Origin: an uncultured Eubacterium sp. | GTDB lineage: Bacteria > Bacillota > Clostridia > Lachnospirales > Lachnospiraceae | DNA length: 10,833 nucleotides | NCBI GenBank assembly: GCA_905236735.1 | Contig: CAJOOU010000112.1 | Coordinates: 1 to 10,833 of the forward strand | Reading direction: 5' to 3' | Part shown: positions 6,076 to 10,833 of the stretch, in pieces | Layout of the letters: every line of letters begins with the position of its first letter | Numbering within the stretch: the first letter of the stretch is position 1 | Position numbers and translations under genes: made by a program | The notes under the pieces: model-generated | Databases searched by the model: none | Seen by the model: the letters and a program-made list of their open reading frames with translations, nothing else | What the model was told of the DNA's origin: nothing

Positions 6076-9000
6076 ATGTTACATTTTATATTAGGAAACA
6101 GTGGCAGCGGGAAAACCCGCTGCCTTTATGAAACAATAATTAAAGAATCAGACCAAAATCCGGCAAAGAAGTATATTATGCTTGTGCCGGATCAGTTTAC
6201 CATGGAGACACAAAAGGAGCTGGTGACCTTACATCCGGGTAAAAGTGTCGGTAATATAGATATTCTGTCATTTTCGCGCCTTGCGCATCGTCTTTTTGAA
6301 GAAAAGGGCAGGACGGGACGCCCCGTTCTGGACGATACAGCGAAAAACTTTCTTATAAGGCGCATTATTTCCGAAAACGAAGATAAACTTAAAATATTAA
6401 ATCCTACAGCTTTAAAGAAAATAGGTTGTATAGATGAGATTAAGTCATTTATCAGCGAACTTATGGTTTACGGTGTAACTCCGGACGACCTGGCGAGGAT
6501 GTCGGACGAGTCGGATATGAGCGCCCTGTCTCTGAAACTGGACGATATCTATCTGATATATGAAAAATTCCTCGAAAAGGCTCTTGACGGAAACATCCTT
6601 GCCGAAGGCATACTTGAGGAGGCGGGCCTGCTTGCGGACTCCTCCGATATGCTTAAAGGGTGCGTTATTGCCTTTGATGGATTTACGGGATTTACCCCGG
6701 TGCAGCTCAAGTTTATAGAGATACTGATGAAAAAATCGTCGGATGTTTATGTGGCGGTTACCGTTGATGAAAATACCGACATATCAAAGGCTCTGCCCAT
6801 GCACGAGCTTTATTTTATGAGCGTAAAGATGATTACGGAGCTTAGAGGCATGGCAGAGTTAAACGGTATATCTGTTGATGTGCCGCAGTATGTAAAGGGA
6901 GAAAAACGGTTTGCGCTAGCTCCGGCTCTTTCTCATCTTGAAAAGAATATTTTCCGCCCGTTTTCATACAGATACATATTAAAAGAAGGCGACAAGCAGA
7001 TAAATATTTTCTCTGCTTCTACCCCTAAGGACGAGATGATATTTGCGGCAAGAAAGATAAGAGATATGGTAAAGGAGGGGTATTCATTTAGAGACTTTGC
7101 CGTGGTAACGGGGGACGCTGTAGGCTATGAAAACTACGCAAGAGAGGTGTTTGATGCCTATAATATCCCTGTGTTTCTTGATGAAACCCACAACCTTGTT
7201 TTTCATCCTTTTACCGACGCCCTTCGTGCGATAATGCAGATGGCTGAGGAGGATTATTCTTATAAAAGCGTATTCGCATATTTAAGGAGCGGGTTTAGCG
7301 CCCTTGATACGGAAGCTATAGACAGGCTCGAAAACTATGTGCTTTCGTCAGGCATAAGAGGTTACTCGTCGTGGAACAGGCAGTGGAAGAAAAAGTCCGT
7401 AAGTGATGAGCTTTTGGCTGTTTTAAACGAGGCAAGGGAGGTCTTTGTTACCGAAGTCGGTGATATAGTAAAGGCGCTAAAGGATAAGGACCTTACCGTA
7501 GGGCAAAAGACGAGGCGGTTTTACGGGTTTATCACTGAAATGAAAATGGGAGAGGCCCTTGCAAAGAAAAAAGAAGAGTTTGAGAGCAAAGGAGATTTTA
7601 CAAGGAGCAGGGAGTATGCCCAGATATATGAAACCGTACTTCGCATCTTTGAAAAACTTGATGCGGCTCTAGGAGGAGAAATAATATCCGCCGAAGAGTA
7701 CAGAAAACTTTTGGAGGCGGGATTTACATCGGGCAGTCTCGGCGTGCTTCCGGCGGGCAAGGACTCTGTTATAGTGGGAGATATAGAAAGAACGAGGATA
7801 AGCAATGTAAAGGTGCTCTTTTTTGCCGGAGTAAATGACGGCATCATCCCGAATATGACAGGAGAGGGCGGAGTTTTGTCGGAGCAGGAGAGGAGATACC
7901 TTTTGGGCAAGGGCGAAAGTATAGCCTATGGCGCCAGGGAAAATGCCATGCTCAAAAACTTCTATCTCTACCTTACCCTTACAAAACCCAAAGAGAGGAT
8001 TTACATCACATATGCAAGGACTTCGCCATCGGGAGAGACCTTAAAAAAATCCTATCTTATCGGCGTAGTGGAAAACCTCTTTGACGGACTTTCGACCGGA
8101 TTTATACCATCGTATGATGATGAAGAGTTTAAGGCAGAGGTCATCTATACTCCCCAAAGCGCCTTTTGCGCATTTGCAAATACGGTAAGGGAGGATATTG
8201 TCTCACAAAGAAATCTGAGTGAGGATGTAAAGGCTGGATATTTCTGGTATAAAAAAAGCAATCAGCCTGCAGTTAAAAGGGTGATTGACAGTGCGTTTTT
8301 AAGTAACGGGAAAAGAAGGCTGTCCGATGCAAAGGGGATATACGGAGACAAGCTTAAAATGAGTATATCAAAGCTTGAAAAGTATTCTGCCTGTGCATAT
8401 TCGTATTTCTTAAACTATGGGCTCTATTTAAAGGAGAGGGAAAGCTATTCGTTTGAGGCTTTTGATATGGGTAATATTTACCATGATGCGATAAATATTC
8501 TTACGGGCGAAATAGAAAAACGCAGGCTTTCGTTTGCCGATATCACAGAAGAAGACCTCGAAACTCTTACAGGTATCGCCATAGATGCGGCGCTTAAAGA
8601 ATACGAGGATAGCGCTCTTTTTTCTACAGGGCGGCTTTCATATATGGCAAAGAGGATGAGGAGGGTATTTACCCGTACGGCAGGCACTGTAGCCGCCCAG
8701 ATAAGGGCAGGAAGATACGGGGTGTTTGCGCACGAGGAAGGATTTTCGCTTGACTATGGAAATATGTCTTTGGTAGGTAAAATAGACAGGATTGATGCGG
8801 CGCAGATAGGAGAGGAAGTGGCTCTTAGAGTGGTAGACTATAAATCTTCGGAAAGGGATTTTTCTTTAAACGAGTTTTATGAGGGACTCTCTTTGCAGCT
8901 GCCGCTTTATATGAATGCTGCTATAGACAAGGCCAAAAGAGAGTTTAAAGGTAAACATCCTGTGCCTGGTGCCCTGCTTTATTTCGGCATGACAGACCCC

Positions 9001-9468
9001 GTTATAGAGTCGGACGCCGACTTGCCGGATGAAAAAATAGAAGAAGAAATAAGCAAAAAACTAAAGATGAAGGGGTATCTGAATGAGGATGAGGATATTT
9101 TAAAGGCGACGGATGAGGAGCCGGGAAACTCATCTTTGGTGGCTTATTTCGGCTACAATAAGGACGGCAGTCTATCCAAAAACTCTAAAGTGCTTTCAAA
9201 GGAGCAGTTCGAGGATATACTAAAGGCGGCAAATGATAAGGCGGGAGAGCTCGGCATGAAGATATCTGCCGGAGTGATTGATATTAATCCGTTTGTGCTT
9301 GATAAAAAGGACGGATGTAAATACTGCCCGTACAGCGCTGTATGCGGCTTTGACAAACACATCCCGGGCTTTAACAAAAGAAAGCTCGTAAAAAGGGATG
9401 ATGATGAGGTGCTGGAGCTTTTATCGCAGCGCATTAGAGAGGGTGCAGTAATAGAGGAAAAAACATGA
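6076..9468 (+). CDS. addB: ATP-dependent helicase/nuclease subunit B (AddB)
   Basis: AddB is the subunit of the AddAB helicase-nuclease that carries the second nuclease and, in studied bacilli, recognises Chi; with AddA it resects double-strand breaks for RecA. 1130 residues, normal for the family (about 1150). Walker A is GNSGSGKT (7-14); the middle is a degenerate UvrD-like helicase fold, including FFAGVNDGIIP (about 582-592). The C-terminal RecB-type nuclease shows His803 (GNIYHDA), Asp904 (GKIDRID), Asp921 and Lys923 (VVDYKSS), and Gln941/Tyr945 (LSLQLPLY), so it should be active. Four cysteines, 773, 1081, 1084 and 1090 (one distant, then C-x2-C-x5-C), match the AddB iron-sulfur cluster that staples the nuclease domain. 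It follows the hydrolase by 11 bases and overlaps addA by 4. No LexA-type operator was seen upstream. Confidence 0.97.
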   Translation: MLHFILGNSGSGKTRCLYETIIKESDQNPAKKYIMLVPDQFTMETQKELVTLHPGKSVGNIDILSFSRLAHRLFEEKGRTGRPVLDDTAKNFLIRRIISENEDKLKILNPTALKKIGCIDEIKSFISELMVYGVTPDDLARMSDESDMSALSLKLDDIYLIYEKFLEKALDGNILAEGILEEAGLLADSSDMLKGCVIAFDGFTGFTPVQLKFIEILMKKSSDVYVAVTVDENTDISKALPMHELYFMSVKMITELRGMAELNGISVDVPQYVKGEKRFALAPALSHLEKNIFRPFSYRYILKEGDKQINIFSASTPKDEMIFAARKIRDMVKEGYSFRDFAVVTGDAVGYENYAREVFDAYNIPVFLDETHNLVFHPFTDALRAIMQMAEEDYSYKSVFAYLRSGFSALDTEAIDRLENYVLSSGIRGYSSWNRQWKKKSVSDELLAVLNEAREVFVTEVGDIVKALKDKDLTVGQKTRRFYGFITEMKMGEALAKKKEEFESKGDFTRSREYAQIYETVLRIFEKLDAALGGEIISAEEYRKLLEAGFTSGSLGVLPAGKDSVIVGDIERTRISNVKVLFFAGVNDGIIPNMTGEGGVLSEQERRYLLGKGESIAYGARENAMLKNFYLYLTLTKPKERIYITYARTSPSGETLKKSYLIGVVENLFDGLSTGFIPSYDDEEFKAEVIYTPQSAFCAFANTVREDIVSQRNLSEDVKAGYFWYKKSNQPAVKRVIDSAFLSNGKRRLSDAKGIYGDKLKMSISKLEKYSACAYSYFLNYGLYLKERESYSFEAFDMGNIYHDAINILTGEIEKRRLSFADITEEDLETLTGIAIDAALKEYEDSALFSTGRLSYMAKRMRRVFTRTAGTVAAQIRAGRYGVFAHEEGFSLDYGNMSLVGKIDRIDAAQIGEEVALRVVDYKSSERDFSLNEFYEGLSLQLPLYMNAAIDKAKREFKGKHPVPGALLYFGMTDPVIESDADLPDEKIEEEISKKLKMKGYLNEDEDILKATDEEPGNSSLVAYFGYNKDGSLSKNSKVLSKEQFEDILKAANDKAGELGMKISAGVIDINPFVLDKKDGCKYCPYSAVCGFDKHIPGFNKRKLVKRDDDEVLELLSQRIREGAVIEEKT
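6103..6124 (+). other. Strong hairpin inside the first codons of addB
   Basis: GGCAGCGGG (6103-6111) and CCCGCTGCC (6116-6124) are perfect inverted repeats around an AAAA loop, starting 27 bases into the coding sequence and followed by TTTA. The nine-pair GC-rich stem covers the Walker A codons GSGKTRC. In RNA this would be very stable and could slow early elongation or expose the transcript to attenuation. It may also be a by-product of codon choice for the P-loop. Confidence 0.55.
9437..9453 (+). repeat. 17-base repeat element, copy 3 (upstream of addA start)
   Basis: GAGAGGGTGCAGTAATA, identical to 2182-2198, here inside the final codons of addB (encoding part of REGAVIEE). The core GGGTGCAGT (9441-9449) starts 24 bases before the addA ATG at 9465. 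Both identical copies are followed by a purine-rich ribosome binding site (here GAGGA, 9454-9458) and a run of A. Confidence 0.6.
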
Positions 9469-10833
9469 ACTACACGGAAAACCAACAAAAGGTAATAGAT
9501 ACCCGCGGCAACAACATCCTTGTTGCTGCGGCAGCAGGCTCGGGTAAGACCGCGGTCTTGGTGCAGCGTATTATTACAATGATTACCAAAGAAAGAGTAG
9601 ATATAGATGCCCTTCTTGTCGTGACCTTTACAAAGGCAGCGGCAGGAGAGATGAGGGAGAGGATACTTTCAGGGATAGAAAAGGCGATTGGCGAAAATCC
9701 TTCGGACGGTTTTTTACGCAGACAATCGGCTCTTATTCATAATGCCCGGATTTGTACCATAGACAGCTTTTGTCAGTCTGTTATAATGAATTATTTTTAC
9801 AAAACCTCCCTTGAGCCCACATTTAAAATAGGTGATGAGAGTGAGATGAAGCTCATAAGGAGCGATTTGCTGGAGGCTCTGCTTGAGGAAAAATACAGCG
9901 GCAGTGATGAGGATTTCTTTGATTTTGCGGAGAGTTTTGCGGGGGATAAAAACGATAATAATCTTGCTGAGCTGATAGAGACTCTGTACGATTATTCCAT
10001 GAGCTATCCATGGCCAAAGGAGTATCTCGAAAACTGTAGGAAGAAATATGATATAAATTCTGCTGAAAAACTGGAAGCTTCAAACTGGCTTCTTCTTGCG
10101 GCAGATGAAGCATATTTTATTCTTAAATCTTCTATAAGCAGGCTGAATAGAGCGCTTAGTCTCTGCAAAAGAGAGGATGGACCGGGGCAGTATGAGGAGC
10201 AGATGGTTTCGGAAATTGCCATGCTTGAAGAAGCGTTATCGGACAGGTCATACAAAGGGCTTAAAAAGGCATTTTTTTCTTTTGAATTTAAAAGGCTGCC
10301 GTCCAAAAAGAACGAGGCGTGCTCAGAGGAGATAAAAAAGGAAGCAGCCGATTTAAGAAAAAAAGCAAAAGATGCAATAGAAAAAGCTCAAAAGGAGATT
10401 TTTACGGACGAAGAGGACATCCTCTATCAGATTAATTTTGCCAAAAAAAATGTAAATACTCTTATAGATCTTACTCTCGAATTTGCGGAAAAGTTTGCGG
10501 CGGAAAAGGAAAAAAGGAACATCCTCGATTTTTCGGACCTTGAGCATTTTGCCCTGGGTATACTCAGAAACCCCGATTCGGATGAGCATGAGCCTACCGA
10601 TATAGCTATCGAGATGAGAAACATCTACAAAGAGATAATGGTGGATGAATATCAGGACTCCAATGATGTGCAGGAAGCCATACTTACGGCGATATCAAAC
10701 GGCAAAAACATGTTTACCGTAGGTGATGTCAAACAGAGCATTTACGGGTTTCGTATGGCGCGTCCGCAGCTTTTTATGGATAAATATGAAAGTTACGCTG
10801 GAGGAGACGACGGTGAAAGGATACTTTTGTCCC
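9465..10833 (+). CDS. addA: ATP-dependent helicase/nuclease subunit A (AddA), 3' end outside window
   Basis: AddA is the active 3'-5' helicase and nuclease subunit of AddAB. Only the first 456 codons of a gene that normally encodes about 1200 residues are here; the frame has no stop up to the window end. The start ATG overlaps the addB stop as ATGA (9465-9468), with GAGGA 6 bases upstream, implying coupled translation and equal production of both subunits. Visible motifs: Q motif YTENQQKVI (3-11), Walker A AAAGSGKT (22-29), motif Ia VVTFTKAAAGEM (52-63), TIDSF (98-102), motif II VDEYQDSN (393-400) and motif III VGDVKQSIYGFR (419-430). Residues of about 120-360 form the variable 1B region and are rich in Lys, Glu and Asp. 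Motifs IV-VI and the C-terminal nuclease lie beyond the window, so completeness cannot be judged. YGFRMARP after motif III is typical of AddA and separates it from PcrA. Confidence 0.96.
   Translation, partial: MNYTENQQKVIDTRGNNILVAAAAGSGKTAVLVQRIITMITKERVDIDALLVVTFTKAAAGEMRERILSGIEKAIGENPSDGFLRRQSALIHNARICTIDSFCQSVIMNYFYKTSLEPTFKIGDESEMKLIRSDLLEALLEEKYSGSDEDFFDFAESFAGDKNDNNLAELIETLYDYSMSYPWPKEYLENCRKKYDINSAEKLEASNWLLLAADEAYFILKSSISRLNRALSLCKREDGPGQYEEQMVSEIAMLEEALSDRSYKGLKKAFFSFEFKRLPSKKNEACSEEIKKEAADLRKKAKDAIEKAQKEIFTDEEDILYQINFAKKNVNTLIDLTLEFAEKFAAEKEKRNILDFSDLEHFALGILRNPDSDEHEPTDIAIEMRNIYKEIMVDEYQDSNDVQEAILTAISNGKNMFTVGDVKQSIYGFRMARPQLFMDKYESYAGGDDGERILLS
9503..9531 (+). other. Long hairpin inside the first codons of addA
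   Basis: CCGCGGCAACAA (9503-9514) pairs with TTGTTGCTGCGG (9520-9531) around a CATCC loop: 12 pairs with a single G-U wobble, 38 to 66 bases into the gene and just before the Walker A codons. The overlapping TGCTGCGGCAGCA (9524-9536) offers a shorter competing stem. A separate perfect 14-base palindrome, AAGACCGCGGTCTT, follows at 9546-9559. Possible translational control; chance from alanine-rich codon choice is the alternative. Confidence 0.5.

Overview
The window reads as chromosomal DNA of a Gram-positive anaerobe, most likely a Lachnospiraceae (Clostridia). This is inferred from the AddAB type of recombination complex, a Clostridia-style PcrA, strong AAGGAG-type ribosome binding sites, heavy use of ATA and AGA/AGG codons, and a small protein that I recall as a Clostridia-restricted DUF family. 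No rRNA, tRNA, CRISPR array, insertion sequence or phage gene is visible. Every real gene lies on the + strand, and coding density is very high, with the longest gene-free stretch about 109 bases.

Layout. 1-2106: most of a pcrA/uvrD-type helicase gene, cut at its 5' end by the window edge (Walker A missing). 2107-2215: intergenic region with a candidate sigma-A promoter and a 17-base repeat. 2216-3664: a divergent ClpX-like AAA+ unfoldase. 3661-4158: a DUF5721-like protein overlapping it by 4 bases. 4159-4255: a leader with direct and inverted repeats and a hairpin. 4256-5098: a DegV-family (FakB-like) fatty-acid-binding protein. 5138-6064: an alpha/beta hydrolase of the monoacylglycerol lipase/lysophospholipase type. 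6076-9468: addB. 9465 to the window end: the first 456 codons of addA, which continues beyond the window.

How the genes fit together. PcrA unwinds DNA and removes proteins from it during repair and replication. AddA and AddB together form the helicase-nuclease that resects double-strand breaks before RecA loading. Between these repair genes sit a protein-quality-control unit (ClpX-like plus DUF5721) and a lipid unit (DegV/FakB-like plus hydrolase). Spacings (4-base overlap, 97 bases, 39 bases, 11 bases, 4-base overlap) suggest two transcription units: clpX-like-DUF5721, and degV-hydrolase-addB-addA, with possible read-through.

Most of this is housekeeping DNA, and I found no clearly new multigene system. 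The points most worth a second look are a GGGTGCAGT-containing element placed 30, 30 and 24 bases before three start codons; the altered RKH loop and long acidic linker of the ClpX-like protein together with its coupled DUF partner; and strong hairpins within the first 70 coding bases of both addB and addA.
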